NCBI RefSeq assembly: GCF_900460245.1
Contig: NZ_UHIP01000001.1
Location: 1,116,001-1,180,000, forward strand
Length of the DNA: 64,000 nt
Direction of reading: 5' to 3'
Source: Vibrio fluvialis
Lineage (GTDB): Bacteria > Pseudomonadota > Gammaproteobacteria > Enterobacterales > Vibrionaceae
Below are positions 1 to 10,570 of this stretch, piece after piece (position 1 is the stretch's first letter; each line of letters begins with the position of its first letter). The notes under the pieces were generated by a model. It was not told the origin of the DNA, did not search any database, and saw nothing but the letters and a program-made list of their open reading frames with translations. The position numbers and the translations under genes are program-made.

Positions 1-1
1 C

Positions 2-889
2 TCACTTAAACAAGGTGAGACACTGGGTATTGTCGGTGAGTCCGGTTCGGGTAAATCTCAGACGGTATTCGCGATCATGGGCCTGCTGGCGAAAAACGGT
101 AAGATTTCGGGCAGTGCAAAATTCGAAGGTAAAGAGATTCTTAACCTGCCTGAGAAAGAACTGAACAAAGTTCGTTCCGAGCAGATCGCGATGATCTTCC
201 AAGACCCGATGACGTCTCTGAACCCATATATGAAAGTCAGCGATCAGCTGATGGAAGTATTGATGCTGCACAAAGGCATGGGCAAGGCGGAAGCGTTTGA
301 AGAATCAGTACGCATGCTGGAAGCGGTGAAAATCCCTGAAGCACGTAAACGTATCACCATGTATCCACACGAATTCTCGGGCGGTATGCGTCAGCGTGTG
401 ATGATCGCGATGGCACTGCTGTGTCGTCCGAAACTGCTGATCGCCGACGAACCAACCACTGCACTGGATGTGACCGTGCAGGCGCAGATCATGGATCTGC
501 TGAACGAGCTGAAGCGCGAATTCAACACGGCAATCATCATGATCACTCACGACCTCGGTGTGGTTGCAGGATCGTGTGACAAAGTGCTGGTGATGTACGC
601 GGGTCGTACCATGGAGTACGGCAGCGTTAACGAGATTTTCTATAACCCAAGTCACCCATACGCGGAAGGTCTGCTCAAAGCGATTCCTCGTCTGGATACA
701 GAAGGCGAAATTCTGCCAACCATTCCTGGCAACCCGCCAAACTTACTGCGTCTGCCTGTTGGCTGCCCTTATCAAGAGCGCTGCCATCGTGTGATGGACC
801 GTTGTAAGCGTGAAGCACCGATTCTGACTCCATTTGGTGATGGTCGTCAGCGTGCTTGTTTTTCTGATTGGGAGACTTGGACAAAATGA
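2..889 (+). CDS. oppD: Oligopeptide ABC transporter ATP-binding protein OppD (5' partial)
   Basis: This is one of the two ATPases that power oligopeptide import through OppBC at the inner membrane. The reading frame is open from base 2, so the N-terminus lies outside the window. The Walker A motif GESGSGKS is visible within the first 20 codons. The ABC signature FSGGMRQRV and Walker [13 protein letters not shown] follow. The C-terminal Opp/Dpp extension carries a cysteine motif (GCPYQERC) that binds an Fe-S cluster in this family. Its stop codon overlaps the oppF ATG, so the two are translationally coupled. OppD is favoured over DppD because of operon order and because oppF is the last gene; DppD cannot be fully excluded without the upstream genes. 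Confidence 0.93.
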   Translation, partial: SLKQGETLGIVGESGSGKSQTVFAIMGLLAKNGKISGSAKFEGKEILNLPEKELNKVRSEQIAMIFQDPMTSLNPYMKVSDQLMEVLMLHKGMGKAEAFEESVRMLEAVKIPEARKRITMYPHEFSGGMRQRVMIAMALLCRPKLLIADEPTTALDVTVQAQIMDLLNELKREFNTAIIMITHDLGVVAGSCDKVLVMYAGRTMEYGSVNEIFYNPSHPYAEGLLKAIPRLDTEGEILPTIPGNPPNLLRLPVGCPYQERCHRVMDRCKREAPILTPFGDGRQRACFSDWETWTK

Positions 890-1878
890 GCGCAGATAAA
901 CCATTACTGTTAGATGTAAAAAACCTGAAAGTTCACTTCAGCATCGCGGCTAAATCGGGCTGGCCATGGACTAAACCATCTACCCTGAAAGCGGTAGACG
1001 GCGTTAACGTGCGTCTTTACGAAGGCGAAACATTGGGCGTTGTGGGTGAGTCCGGCTGTGGTAAATCCACCTTTGCCCGCGCGATCATCGGTCTGGTTCA
1101 GTCAACCGAAGGTGAAGTGGTGTGGCTGGGTCAGGATCTGACTCGCATGCAGGAAGTGAAACGCCGCAATACGCGTAAAGAAATTCAGATGATTTTCCAG
1201 GATCCGCTGGCTTCTCTGAACCCGCGTATGACGGTGGGCGACATCATTGCTGAACCATTGCAGACGTTCTATCCAGAGCTGTCTAAGCAGGAAGTCAAAG
1301 ATCGCGTTAAGGAAATGATGGCTAAAGTAGGCCTGTTGCCTAACGTGATTAACCGCTACCCGCACGAGTTCTCAGGTGGCCAGTGTCAGCGTATCGGTAT
1401 CGCTCGCGCGTTGATTCTGAAACCTAAGATGATCATCTGTGACGAACCTGTATCAGCGTTGGACGTCTCAATTCAGGCTCAGGTGGTCAACCTGCTGAAA
1501 GAGCTACAGAAAGAACTGGGCCTCAGCCTGGTGTTCATCGCGCACGATTTATCAGTGGTAAAACACATTTCTGACCGCGTATTGGTGATGTACTTGGGCA
1601 ATGCGGTGGAACTGGGCGAAGCCGATGAACTGTTTGCTAACCCTCTGCATCCATACACCAAAGCGTTGATGTCAGCGGTACCCATTCCGGATCCAAACCT
1701 GGAGCGCGCCAAAGTAATTCAGATGTTGGAAGGTGATTTGCCGTCGCCAATCAATCCACCATCAGGTTGTGTATTCCGTACTCGTTGCCCGCAAGCAACC
1801 GCGGAATGTGCGAAGACCAAACCACAAATCGAAGGCACCGATACGCATTCCGTATCCTGCTTGCACGTTAGTGCGTAA
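886..1878 (+). CDS. oppF: Oligopeptide ABC transporter ATP-binding protein OppF
   Basis: Second ATPase of the Opp peptide importer, pairing with OppD in the cytoplasm. Walker A is GESGCGKST, the signature is [15 protein letters not shown], Walker B is [12 protein letters not shown], and the C-terminal cysteine-rich Opp motif is GCVFRTRC. A longer open frame begins at a TTG at 868. The ATG at 886 is preferred because it overlaps the oppD stop (ATGA) and has GGGAGA about ten bases upstream. The protein is 330 residues, normal for the family. It is the last gene of the operon and is followed by a strong intrinsic terminator. Confidence 0.95.
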   Translation: MSADKPLLLDVKNLKVHFSIAAKSGWPWTKPSTLKAVDGVNVRLYEGETLGVVGESGCGKSTFARAIIGLVQSTEGEVVWLGQDLTRMQEVKRRNTRKEIQMIFQDPLASLNPRMTVGDIIAEPLQTFYPELSKQEVKDRVKEMMAKVGLLPNVINRYPHEFSGGQCQRIGIARALILKPKMIICDEPVSALDVSIQAQVVNLLKELQKELGLSLVFIAHDLSVVKHISDRVLVMYLGNAVELGEADELFANPLHPYTKALMSAVPIPDPNLERAKVIQMLEGDLPSPINPPSGCVFRTRCPQATAECAKTKPQIEGTDTHSVSCLHVSA

Positions 1879-1898
1879 ATTCAGCCTGTGACGGGCTT

Positions 1899-1933
1899 AA
1901 GCGCGGCTCCTTAATTGGGTCGCGCTTTTTTTG
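1899..1933 (+). terminator. Intrinsic terminator of the opp operon
   Basis: A seven-base perfect stem (AAGCGCG with CGCGCTT), a 15-base loop and a run of Ts, placed 20 bases after the oppF stop. Confidence 0.85.
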
Positions 1934-2055
1934 TCTTTATTTCTCGCTCCAAGTTCTTCGTTGCTCTCAATTTTCAAAACGCCAAGCCAAGTTTGCCATT
2001 TGTAAAATATCAACAATACTCAGGTTATTGAAAATAATAATGAAAGGCGCAAACG

Positions 2056-3447
2056 GTGAATCGTAATTCGTTATGGGAAACCTTAATCGTCAAACTGACT
2101 TTGTGGTCGCTGATTGTCTTTAGTTTTAATGTCTTTATTCCGCGCAACCAACTGTTGTTTATCTATGACTCTAAACGTCTAGTTGTCAGTCTGTTGCTCA
2201 TTTTATTTGCGGCAGGATTGGTTGTGTCGGCACGTATTCGTCAGCCTGTGATCAAAGTTTATCAATCGCTTGAACAGCCAGTTAAAGGATTGGCAGTGGT
2301 GTTTATCGTATCCAGTATGATTGCCACTGCATTGAGCCACTATAGTATCAGTGCGCCAACCCAATGGTTTTATCTGATGGGCTTGTTTTTACTGCTAGGA
2401 CTGTTCAATTCCTATTTTCAGTCTTCTCGCTCAGTGTTATTCAATTTAGCGATGTTGCTTAATGTCTTGCTATTTTTGAGTGTCGCAGTGGCGTTCTGGA
2501 CGCTTCTCTATCATCGAGTTCCAGTTGGTACGACAACCTTCTACGGATTTTCTAATCCCCGATTTATTAATCAGGTGCAAGTCTGGTTAATTTTGCCCAT
2601 GGCATATTTGGCCGTGCGCGCTCTGAGAAGAAAAAAATCTGCCTTCTTGCCATTGCTTTCGGTTTCAATGGCGTTTTCAGTCTGCTTTACCCTCAACGGC
2701 AGGGGAGTCGTTCTGGCCGTATTGTCCGGTTTTATTCTGATGTCTCTGGTGGACAGGGCGCTGTGGCGCCAATGGATCAAGACGCTGTTAATCGCCGCCT
2801 TTTTTGGAGCGTGTATTTCATTTGCATTTTTGAATCCACTGCCGTCGTACCTACTGGATATTGAAACCGAAGCTTTCTTATTTAGAACAACTTCATCCGG
2901 TAGGATTGCGTTATGGCAAGATGCCTGGAGTATGACAACGTTTTGGGGAAACGGAGGAGGAGCGTTTGTCTGTCAGAATTTTGCGTTTGGTCGCCCCCAT
3001 AATTCAGTGTTAAACGTGTTAGTCCATTGGGGTTGGATATCGGCTGTTTGCTATGTTGCGTTGTGCTTTTTACTGTTGTTTAAGGTTGCTACGGCTGCTT
3101 CCCGCGTCACTAAAGTGCTGGGCGCGAGTGTATTGACAGGCTTACTGTACAGTCTGGTTTCCGGTGTATTGGATTCGCCGATGAGCCAACTGCTGGCCAT
3201 TATCTCATTGGCGGCATTTTGGGCATCGTTAAAGCCTAAGTTGTCCGCAGTAGCACCATCGCTACTCAGTCACGTGATAGCGGTGATGTTGGCGTTAGGC
3301 GTCATCACAACCTGTAGCTATCGTCTTTATGACCGATGGGTGCATTACCCTCAACAGCCCGGTGAGATTGTTGATGTAAAATCGATCGGGATGAAGACCC
3401 AGTTTTGGGTCGGTTTTAACTGCTTAGAGAACCCTGATATGCCTTAA
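2056..3447 (+). CDS. O-antigen ligase/polymerase (Wzy_C) family membrane protein
   Basis: A polytopic inner-membrane protein of 463 residues with about ten or eleven hydrophobic segments. A periplasmic loop near residues 295-330 contains RPHNSVLNVLVHWGW. This resembles the conserved His/Asn motif of the Wzy/WaaL/PglL superfamily, whose members transfer or polymerise lipid-linked glycans at the periplasmic face. Translation starts at GTG 2056 with AAAGGCG upstream. No glycan synthesis genes are adjacent. The gene is monocistronic between the opp terminator and a glutathione-transferase gene, so its substrate (LPS core, protein or polysaccharide) cannot be deduced. Family assignment is good; specific activity is unknown. 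Confidence 0.7.
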   Translation: MNRNSLWETLIVKLTLWSLIVFSFNVFIPRNQLLFIYDSKRLVVSLLLILFAAGLVVSARIRQPVIKVYQSLEQPVKGLAVVFIVSSMIATALSHYSISAPTQWFYLMGLFLLLGLFNSYFQSSRSVLFNLAMLLNVLLFLSVAVAFWTLLYHRVPVGTTTFYGFSNPRFINQVQVWLILPMAYLAVRALRRKKSAFLPLLSVSMAFSVCFTLNGRGVVLAVLSGFILMSLVDRALWRQWIKTLLIAAFFGACISFAFLNPLPSYLLDIETEAFLFRTTSSGRIALWQDAWSMTTFWGNGGGAFVCQNFAFGRPHNSVLNVLVHWGWISAVCYVALCFLLLFKVATAASRVTKVLGASVLTGLLYSLVSGVLDSPMSQLLAIISLAAFWASLKPKLSAVAPSLLSHVIAVMLALGVITTCSYRLYDRWVHYPQQPGEIVDVKSIGMKTQFWVGFNCLENPDMP

Positions 3448-3573
3448 AGGCTGGTGTTGCACCTAGTTCAAATTTTTCGAATAACTAAGCCAGAACTCTC
3501 CGGTTATATCCTATTTTTCAATATCTATAATGGACTTAATTAAAGCATTACTTGAATTAGAACGAGGTGAGTC

Positions 3574-4518
3574 ATGGGTAAACTGATCGAAGGCGTGTGG
3601 CAAGACGTTTGGTACGACACGAAAAGCAGCAGCGGACGCTTTGTGCGTGAGGATGCGGGCTTTCGTGGGTGGATCGAAAACAAAGCAGATGCACAGTTTG
3701 CTCCGGAATCAGGTCGTTATCATCTGTACGTGTCTTTGGCTTGCCCATGGGCGCATCGTACCCTGATCTTCCGCTCATTGAAGCAGCTTCAGGAACATAT
3801 TGATGTGACCATCGTCTGTCCGGATATGATGAGCGAAGGCTGGAAATTTGGCATCCCAGAGCCGTTGTTTGGTCATACAAAAATGCACCAGATTTATACT
3901 CAGGCTAAATCAGATTATACAGGCCGTGTAACTGTCCCGGTGTTGTGGGATAAGAAAACTCAGACCATCGTGAGTAACGAATCCTCAGAAATCATTCGCA
4001 TGTTCAACTCTGCATTCAACGAGCTGACTGGCAACGATGACGATTACTATCCGCAGCATCTGCGCCCGTTGATCGATGAATGGAATACGTTCATTTATCC
4101 AAACATCAACAATGGGGTTTATCGCTGCGGCTTTGCTACCACACAAGAAGCGTATGAAGAAGCATATGATTCCCTGTTTGATGCGTTGGATAAAGTGGAA
4201 GCGCATTTGGCTACTCATCGTTATCTGGCGGGAAGTGTAATTACTGAAGCCGACTGGCGTTTGTTTACCACGCTTATTCGTTTTGATGCGGTTTACGTTG
4301 GCCATTTCAAATGTAACAAGAAGCGTATCGCCGACTACCCGAATCTGAATGGCTACATGAAAGAGCTCTATCAGGTAGCGGGTGTGAAAGAGACCACGGA
4401 TTTCTACCACATTAAGCGACATTACTACTTCAGTCACACAACCATCAACCCAACACAAGTGGTGCCGGTTGGTCCTGAACTGGATCTGGAATCGCCACAT
4501 GGCCGGGAAAAAATGTAA
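3574..4518 (+). CDS. yqjG: Glutathionyl-hydroquinone reductase (YqjG/Xi-class GST)
   Basis: A 314-residue cytosolic enzyme expected to reduce S-glutathionyl-hydroquinones with glutathione. The CPWAHR motif puts the catalytic cysteine at about residue 57. This separates the Xi class from Tyr/Ser-type glutathione transferases. The N-terminal thioredoxin fold is followed by the all-alpha GST C-domain (about residues 160-290). The start has GAGGTGA eight bases upstream. The gene is transcribed alone and ends in its own terminator. Confidence 0.9.
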   Translation: MGKLIEGVWQDVWYDTKSSSGRFVREDAGFRGWIENKADAQFAPESGRYHLYVSLACPWAHRTLIFRSLKQLQEHIDVTIVCPDMMSEGWKFGIPEPLFGHTKMHQIYTQAKSDYTGRVTVPVLWDKKTQTIVSNESSEIIRMFNSAFNELTGNDDDYYPQHLRPLIDEWNTFIYPNINNGVYRCGFATTQEAYEEAYDSLFDALDKVEAHLATHRYLAGSVITEADWRLFTTLIRFDAVYVGHFKCNKKRIADYPNLNGYMKELYQVAGVKETTDFYHIKRHYYFSHTTINPTQVVPVGPELDLESPHGREKM

Positions 4519-4535
4519 CCCGCATTACGTGAAGA

Positions 4536-4564
4536 AAAGCGCAGCATCTGGCTGCGCTTTTTTA
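4536..4564 (+). terminator. Intrinsic terminator after the yqjG-like gene
   Basis: Perfect ten-base stem (AAAGCGCAGC with GCTGCGCTTT), five-base loop, then a T run. Confidence 0.88.
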
Positions 4565-4671
4565 TACCCCTTTTTCAGTGCACTGAAAGATAACCACAAT
4601 TTTGCCTCGCTCACGGATTAACCGGGTAAATCGCATACACTGAAGGTAAGTGATGAGATAAGGAGAGGGCG

Positions 4672-5949
4672 ATGGACTTAAACGAAATTGTCAGCGGCCA
4701 GAGTGTTGTCTGGAATCTTCTCGTCGCACTGCTACTTGGAGCGATCGTCGGCACGCAACGTGGTTGGGTGGCTCGCAACAATGTTGAAGGCAGTCGGGTC
4801 GCGGGTATTCGCACCTTCTCGTTGGTCGGTCTTTACGGTGGCTTGTCTGCGATACTGGCTGCTCATTATTCTCCGCTGTTGCTTGGCTTTGCGTTACTGG
4901 CGCTGGTGGTATTAGCCAGCATCGCGTTTGTACTCAAGCAACGCAAAAGTCAGGACATCAGTATCACCGGGGTGGTCAGTTTGCTGGTGACGTTTGTGCT
5001 TGGTAGTCTGGCTGTGTCTGGGGAACCTGTGCTTGCGGCCGCAGCGGCGGTGATCACGGCCGTGGTATTGGATAACAAGAAAGAGCTGCACGAAGCGTTG
5101 CAAAAACTGCAAGAGTACGAGTTAGACGCGGCGCTGCGTCTGATGTTGATTTCTATTGTCATGTTGCCGCTTCTACCCAATCAAAGCTACGGGCCTTGGC
5201 AGGCACTCAATCCGTATGAGATTTGGTGGATGGTGGTGCTAATCGCCAGCATTTCCTTTCTCGGCTACTTTGCGATTAAAATTGGTGGTGCGAAACGCGG
5301 GGTGTTATTTACATCCGTGTTTGCTGGTTTCAGCTCTTCAACCGCTCTGACTTTACAATTTTCCAATCTGTCGCGCGATCAGCCCACTATCAGCCCACTC
5401 CTTGCTTCGGGTATTCTGCTTTGTTGCGGTACCATGTTTCCGCGTTTATTGATTGTGGCTTCTCTGATCAATACCGAATTAACCCCGATTCTCTGGCCTG
5501 TCATCGTCGTGATGATGATTGGGCTCTATATTCCGGCCTGGTTTATCTGGCGCTCGACGGATGTGGATTTTAATGAAGACCAGTCGGCCAATCATAAAAA
5601 CCCGTTAGCGCTGCAATCTGCACTCTGGTTTGGTGTCATTCTGGCCATTATCATGTTGCTCGCACATGCGCTGTCAGATTGGTTTGGGCAGGCGGGGACA
5701 CTAGCACTGTCTGCGGTCTCCGGTATTACGGATGTTGATGCGATCACGCTGGCTTTAGGCCGGCAAAGTACTCACTCGCTGGATGCTTATACCGCTGCGA
5801 TGGGGATCATTATCGCTGCTTCGGTCAATACGTTGGTAAAAATGGGGATGGTGATCAGTATCGGGGATCGAGGCTTGTGGGTTAGGGTTGCACCAGCGAT
5901 GGTGCTGTCGGTTGTCGCGGGCGCGGTGACGCTATTGATACTGCATTGA
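4672..5949 (+). CDS. MgtC/SapB-DUF4010 family inner-membrane protein
   Basis: A 425-residue integral membrane protein with about a dozen hydrophobic helices. The N-terminal 140 residues (including LLLGAIVGTQRGW and RTFSLVGLYGG) match the MgtC/SapB type. The remainder matches DUF4010, with a conserved SGITDVDAITLAL segment near residue 350. MgtC relatives influence Mg2+ homeostasis and ATP synthase in some bacteria, but the function of this two-domain family is not established. The start has AGGAGAGG six bases upstream. It converges on pta across a shared terminator. Confidence 0.8.
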   Translation: MDLNEIVSGQSVVWNLLVALLLGAIVGTQRGWVARNNVEGSRVAGIRTFSLVGLYGGLSAILAAHYSPLLLGFALLALVVLASIAFVLKQRKSQDISITGVVSLLVTFVLGSLAVSGEPVLAAAAAVITAVVLDNKKELHEALQKLQEYELDAALRLMLISIVMLPLLPNQSYGPWQALNPYEIWWMVVLIASISFLGYFAIKIGGAKRGVLFTSVFAGFSSSTALTLQFSNLSRDQPTISPLLASGILLCCGTMFPRLLIVASLINTELTPILWPVIVVMMIGLYIPAWFIWRSTDVDFNEDQSANHKNPLALQSALWFGVILAIIMLLAHALSDWFGQAGTLALSAVSGITDVDAITLALGRQSTHSLDAYTAAMGIIIAASVNTLVKMGMVISIGDRGLWVRVAPAMVLSVVAGAVTLLILH

Positions 5950-5982
5950 GTGTGAGATGGCGATTGACAGGGTAAGAGATAC

Positions 5983-6012
5983 AAAAAAGCCTTCGGAGTC
6001 CGAAGGCTTTTT
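5983..6012. terminator. Bidirectional terminator between the DUF4010 gene and pta
   Basis: Stem GCCTTCGG/CCGAAGGC with a three-base loop, flanked by six As on the left and five Ts on the right, so it can serve both converging genes. Confidence 0.88.
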
Positions 6013-6030
6013 GCTTAGCACTAAGAGCGA

Positions 6031-8172
6031 TTATTTCTGCTCTTGGTCTGCCTGAATCGCAGTCAGAGCGATGGTGTAGACGATGTCGTCAACCAGCGCG
6101 CCACGAGACAGGTCGTTAACCGGCTTGCGCATGCCTTGCAGCATTGGACCGATTGATACCAAGTCAGCTGAACGTTGTACCGCTTTGTAAGTGGTGTTAC
6201 CTGTGTTCAGGTCTGGGAACACGAATACGGTCGCTTTACCCGCAACTGGAGAGTTAGGTGCTTTAGAAGCCGCTACGTTTTCCATGATTGCTGCGTCGTA
6301 CTGCAGAGGACCGTCGATGATCAGATCAGGACGTTTTTCCTGAGCAAGACGTGTTGCTTCGCGTACTTTATCAACGTCTGCACCCTTACCAGATGTACCG
6401 GTAGAGTAAGAGATCATCGCTACGCGTGGGTCGATACCGAATGCCGCTGCAGAGTCTGCAGACTGGATTGCGATTTCAGCCAGTTGTTCAGCGGTTGGAT
6501 CCGGGTTGATTGCACAGTCACCGTAAACCAGTACTTGATCAGGCAGCAGCATGAAGAATACAGACGATACAATCGATGCATTCGGTGCTGTTTTGATGAT
6601 CTGGAACGGAGGTACGATGGTGTTTGCTGTGGTATGAACCGCACCAGAAACCAGACCGTCAACTTCGTTCGCTTCCAGCATCATGGTGCCAAGGAATACG
6701 GAGTCTTCCAGTTTTTCACGTGCCACAACTTCAGTCATGCCTTTCGCGCCGCGCAGTTCAACCAGGCGAGCAACGTAGTTTTCACGAACTGAATCTGCAT
6801 CGATGATTTCAACGCCAGCGCCCAGCTCAACACCTTGCTGTGCTGCAACACGACGGATTTCATCTGGGTTACCCAGTAGTACACAGGTCGCGATACCGCG
6901 TTCAGCACAGATGGCTGCCGCTTTCACTGTACGTGGTTCGTCACCTTCCGGCAGAACGATACGTTTGTTGGCACGACGTGCAAACTCAGTCAGTTGGTAA
7001 CGGAACGCTGGTGGGCTCAGACGACGAGTACCTTGAGTACCTTCAGTCAGAGTATCAATCCAAGGACCGTCGATGTGGCTTGCAACGTGGTCGCAAACAA
7101 ATTCGATACGCTCTCGGTCGTCTGCCGGTACTTCCAGGCTGAAGCTTTGCAGGTTCAGAGACGTTTGCCAGGTGTTACCTTGAGCTTTGAAGATTGGCAG
7201 ACCAGTGTCGAACGCTGGTTTACACAGGCTCACGATTTCTTTAGGGATATCGTAACCGCCAGTCAGCAGTACAGCACCGATTTCAACGCCGTTCATTGCT
7301 GCCAGAGAGGCTGCAACGATAACGTCAGGACGGTCTGCAGATGTCACAAGCAGAGAACCTGGGCGGAAGTGTTCAATCATGTGCGGGATTGAACGCGCAC
7401 AGAAAGTGATGCTCTTGATACGACGAGTGTTGATGTCGCCTTGGTTGATCACTTCAGCGTTCAAGTGTTTCGCCATGTCGATGGCACGAGTTGCAATCAG
7501 ATCAACGTTCCAAGGCACGCAACCCAGAACACGGATTGGGCTGGTGTTGAAGATCTGCATCACTTCAACATTGGCTTGTTTTGCGCCATCTGCATCATCG
7601 AAGATTTCAGACAGGTCTGGACGAGTACGGCCAGCTTCATCAACCGGTGCATTCAGCTTGTTGATGATGACGCCTGAAATGTTCTTATTCTTAGTGCCGC
7701 CGAAGTTAGAACACGCAACTTCAATGCGCTCTTTCAACTGCGTTGGGTTGTCCGTACCAGGTGTCGCAACGAACACAATTTCTGCGCCCAGAGTTTTCGC
7801 GATTTCCGCGTTCACTTGGTTAGCAAATGGGTGTTTGCGAGTTGGAACCAGACCTTCAACCAGAGTGACCTCTGCAGTGTTGATTTGGTTGTAACGCTCA
7901 ACCACTGTTTCCAGCAGAACGTCCATTTTTTCGCTACCGATCAGAGTTTCTGCAGACGACATAGACATTGGCTCACCAATTTTCATGTCGCTGTTACGAC
8001 CCACGATAGTGGACGTCAGATCTGGTTGGTCACCGCCGCTGCGAGGTTGTGCGATTGGTTTATAGAAAGAAACGCTTACACCTTTGCGCTCCATAGCGCG
8101 CAGAAGACCCATGCTCACGCTGGTCAAACCAACGCCAGCACTGATTGGGATAAGCATAATAGTACGGGACAT
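6031..8172 (-). CDS. pta: Phosphate acetyltransferase Pta
   Basis: Converts acetyl-CoA and phosphate to acetyl phosphate, the first step of acetate excretion. The 713-residue length matches the long Pta of enterobacteria and vibrios. The N-terminal P-loop NTPase-like domain ([20 protein letters not shown]) is followed by a central DRTGG domain and the C-terminal catalytic domain. The C-terminal domain contains the conserved [18 protein letters not shown] and [16 protein letters not shown] segments. It lies downstream of ackA on the same strand, 142 bases apart with two hairpins between. It has GAGGT upstream of the ATG. Confidence 0.97.
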   Translation of the reverse strand: MSRTIMLIPISAGVGLTSVSMGLLRAMERKGVSVSFYKPIAQPRSGGDQPDLTSTIVGRNSDMKIGEPMSMSSAETLIGSEKMDVLLETVVERYNQINTAEVTLVEGLVPTRKHPFANQVNAEIAKTLGAEIVFVATPGTDNPTQLKERIEVACSNFGGTKNKNISGVIINKLNAPVDEAGRTRPDLSEIFDDADGAKQANVEVMQIFNTSPIRVLGCVPWNVDLIATRAIDMAKHLNAEVINQGDINTRRIKSITFCARSIPHMIEHFRPGSLLVTSADRPDVIVAASLAAMNGVEIGAVLLTGGYDIPKEIVSLCKPAFDTGLPIFKAQGNTWQTSLNLQSFSLEVPADDRERIEFVCDHVASHIDGPWIDTLTEGTQGTRRLSPPAFRYQLTEFARRANKRIVLPEGDEPRTVKAAAICAERGIATCVLLGNPDEIRRVAAQQGVELGAGVEIIDADSVRENYVARLVELRGAKGMTEVVAREKLEDSVFLGTMMLEANEVDGLVSGAVHTTANTIVPPFQIIKTAPNASIVSSVFFMLLPDQVLVYGDCAINPDPTAEQLAEIAIQSADSAAAFGIDPRVAMISYSTGTSGKGADVDKVREATRLAQEKRPDLIIDGPLQYDAAIMENVAASKAPNSPVAGKATVFVFPDLNTGNTTYKAVQRSADLVSIGPMLQGMRKPVNDLSRGALVDDIVYTIALTAIQADQEQK

Positions 8173-8200
8173 TCGTAAAGTACCTCAACACTATTGATTG

Positions 8201-8221
8201 CAATCTAAGGGACTTAGATTG
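8201..8221 (-). other. Perfect hairpin 30 bases upstream of the pta start
   Basis: CAATCTAAG and CTTAGATTG form a nine-base perfect stem with a three-base loop in the pta 5' region. No T run follows, so it is not a terminator. It could be an mRNA structure or a dyad operator. Confidence 0.5.
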
Positions 8222-8280
8222 AAAGGAACAAAGCCCAACTGCGTATTCAGAATGAATAGGAGTTGAGCCCCTATAAAACA

Positions 8281-8304
8281 CTGGCTAACTTCGCAGTTAG
8301 CCAG
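8281..8304 (-). terminator. Intercistronic hairpin after ackA (weak terminator or stabiliser)
   Basis: On the minus strand, ten bases after the ackA stop, CTGGCTAACT and AGTTAGCCAG form a ten-base perfect stem closed by a GCGA tetraloop. Only a broken T run (TGTTTTA) follows. This suggests partial termination or mRNA stabilisation rather than a complete stop before pta. Confidence 0.6.
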
Positions 8305-8314
8305 ATGAATATGA

Positions 8315-9511
8315 TTAGATGTTAGTCAGACGTGCAGTGTCTTCAGCAATAACCAGCTCTTCGTTGGTAGAAATTACCATCGCTGGAATACGGCTGTTTG
8401 CTGTGGTGATTACACCTTCACCACCGAAGCGTGCTTTCAGGTTTGCGTCGCCGTCTACTTCGATACCGAAGATAGCCAGACGGTTCAGAACCATTTCACG
8501 GATTGGTGCAGAGTTTTCACCGATACCACCAGTGAACACGATAGCGTCCAGACGGCCGTCCATGCTCGCAGTGTAACCAGCAACGTATTTTGCCAGACGG
8601 TGACAGAATACATCCATCGCACGAGTTGCTTCTTCTTTAGCGCCGTAGTTGTCTTCAACAAAGCGGCAGTCAGAAGTCACTTCAGTCAGACCCAGCAGAC
8701 CAGACTCTTTAGTCAGCATCTTATTGATGTCGTCAACTGAGTAACCCAGAGTGTCGTGCAGGTGGAAAATGATCGCAGGATCGATGTCACCACAACGAGT
8801 GCCCATAACCAGACCTTCAAGCGGAGTCAGACCCATAGAAGTGTCTACAGATTGGCCGTTCTTGATGGCACAAACAGAAGCACCGTTGCCCAGGTGGCAG
8901 TTGATGATGTTCAGTTCGTTTGCTGGTTTACCCAGACGCTCAGCCGCTTCACGAGCGATGAACAGGTGAGAAGTACCGTGTGCACCGTAGCGACGGATAC
9001 CGTGCTCTTTGTACAGTTTGTATGGCAGAGCGTACAGGTACGCTTCTTCTGGCATAGTTTGGTGGAAAGCCGTGTCGAATACCGCAACGTTCTGCAGAGC
9101 AGGGAATGCTTTTTGTGCTGCTTTGATACCCACGATGTGTGCTGGGTTGTGCAGAGGTGCAAAGCTTGCTGCGTCTTCGATACCTTTCAGAACGGTTTCG
9201 TCGATCAGTGCTGATTGAGTGAACTGCTCACCGCCGTGTACAACACGGTGACCGATGGCTTTCAGTTGCTCTGCCAGTTCTGGCTTAGAAGCAAGAATAG
9301 TTTCAACGATGAAAGTCAGAGCTTCATCGTGTGCAGCGCCTTCACCCAATTGTGCTTCGTGCTTACCATCAAGTTTCCACTTGATTCGTGCTTCTGGAAG
9401 GTGTAGACATTCAGCAAGGCCTGAAAGGAACTCGTCGCCATTTTGTGCATCGACAATAGCGAACTTCAGTGAAGAACTACCGCAGTTTAAAACTAAAACT
9501 AGCTTAGACAT
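8315..9511 (-). CDS. ackA: Acetate kinase AckA
   Basis: Interconverts acetyl phosphate plus ADP with acetate plus ATP. The 398-residue protein has the N-terminal signature [14 protein letters not shown] (residues 5-18), the GAHGTSH motif near residue 178, and the nucleotide-binding FTGGIGENS near residue 325. It is the first gene of the ackA-pta unit. The 349-base upstream gap separates it from the divergent yfbV. Confidence 0.97.
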   Translation of the reverse strand: MSKLVLVLNCGSSSLKFAIVDAQNGDEFLSGLAECLHLPEARIKWKLDGKHEAQLGEGAAHDEALTFIVETILASKPELAEQLKAIGHRVVHGGEQFTQSALIDETVLKGIEDAASFAPLHNPAHIVGIKAAQKAFPALQNVAVFDTAFHQTMPEEAYLYALPYKLYKEHGIRRYGAHGTSHLFIAREAAERLGKPANELNIINCHLGNGASVCAIKNGQSVDTSMGLTPLEGLVMGTRCGDIDPAIIFHLHDTLGYSVDDINKMLTKESGLLGLTEVTSDCRFVEDNYGAKEEATRAMDVFCHRLAKYVAGYTASMDGRLDAIVFTGGIGENSAPIREMVLNRLAIFGIEVDGDANLKARFGGEGVITTANSRIPAMVISTNEELVIAEDTARLTNI

Positions 9512-9860
9512 GAGTAACTACCTGTAATAATCGGTTAGGATAAAAATTAATCACAAGAATAGACGACCCACCAAAGAGTGCGTACTAATCTTGGTCAATA
9601 AAACTTCAATTTCCGTATAGTAAGACGTGACAGTGTCAGTGAAATCGTCGGTGCGTTCCGTGCAGCATTCGCCTCGGAGTTGCCTAAATTGTAAATAACG
9701 GCAACAATGAGATTGAGAGTCCGCAAAGGATAGCGATAATGGGCCAATATAACAAAAAAAATTTGAAACAATATTAGCTTTTGTCAAATTTTTACGCCAT
9801 TTGTTGAATCATTCAACTATTTTTTAGTGAAATGATCGCCAGACAGTGAGGGGAAATGGT
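9512..9860. other. Intergenic region between divergent ackA and yfbV
   Basis: Very AT-rich from about 9730 to 9840. A 15-base palindrome GTTGAATCATTCAAC sits at 9803-9817, about 45 bases before yfbV. It could be a regulator site or a weak hairpin. I could not assign a confident promoter, FNR or CRP site to either gene. Confidence 0.4.
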
Positions 9861-10313
9861 ATGAGTAATAGAGCCGGAATCGTTCACAGCCTAAAAGATG
9901 GTCAGAAGTACATGGATACCTGGCCGATGCGAAAAGAGTTGAACCTTCTGTTCCCGGAGCAGCGCATCATTAAAGCAACCCGCTTTGGTATTAAAGTGAT
10001 GCCTGCGGTTGCCGCAATCAGTGTGCTGACCCAGATGACATTCCACAATGTGCAGGCGATGCCACAATCCATCATCATCGCCCTGTTTGCAATCAGTTTG
10101 CCGCTGCAAGGTATCTGGTGGTTGGGCAACCGCGCCAACACACAATTGCCGCCAGCGCTCGCGAGTTGGTATCGCGAACTGTATCAGAAAATCGTTGAAA
10201 CCGGATTTGCACTCGAACCCATTAAGTCTCAACCACGTTATAAAGAGCTGGCGATGGTGCTCAACCGAGCGTTCCGTCAGTTGGATAAGGCCGCGCTCGA
10301 ACGCTGGTTCTAG
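9861..10313 (+). CDS. yfbV: YfbV family membrane protein (UPF0208)
   Basis: A 150-residue protein with two central hydrophobic segments (about residues 45-90) flanked by basic cytoplasmic ends. This is the layout of the UPF0208/YfbV family, which in E. coli is encoded next to ackA-pta as here. E. coli YfbV has been linked to chromosome macrodomain organisation, but its mechanism is not settled. A GTG at 9846 extends the frame. ATG 9861 is chosen because GAGGGG lies eight bases upstream and the family begins MSNRAG-like. Confidence 0.88.
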   Translation: MSNRAGIVHSLKDGQKYMDTWPMRKELNLLFPEQRIIKATRFGIKVMPAVAAISVLTQMTFHNVQAMPQSIIIALFAISLPLQGIWWLGNRANTQLPPALASWYRELYQKIVETGFALEPIKSQPRYKELAMVLNRAFRQLDKAALERWF

Positions 10314-10323
10314 TTCCTCTGAG

Positions 10324-10355
10324 AGGTCGTTTTGACTAGTTCAAGACGGCCTTTT
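10324..10355 (+). terminator. Intrinsic terminator of yfbV
   Basis: A 12-base stem with two G-T pairs and a five-base loop, followed by TTTT, begins 11 bases after the stop. Confidence 0.75.
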
Positions 10356-10570
10356 CTTCAAGTGAAAAAGTGCAAATAGTGAACTCCTCTTGATTTTGCG
10401 CTGTATACCATATTCCCATCTCTCTTTTTGTTACTTTCCTGTTAACTCTTGCTTCCCTTTCCCCAAACTTACTGGTAATAATGTCGTTAGCTGCACACTC
10501 TGTGCGCGATAAAAACAAACACAACACAACACAACATCCAAAATAATAATGCTTAAATCAAGGAGTTAAG

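Noticed and set aside
9803..9817. Palindrome GTTGAATCATTCAAC followed by Ts, considered as a terminator
   Set aside because: The stem is AT-rich and weak, and no gene ends upstream on that strand; left as an unassigned dyad.
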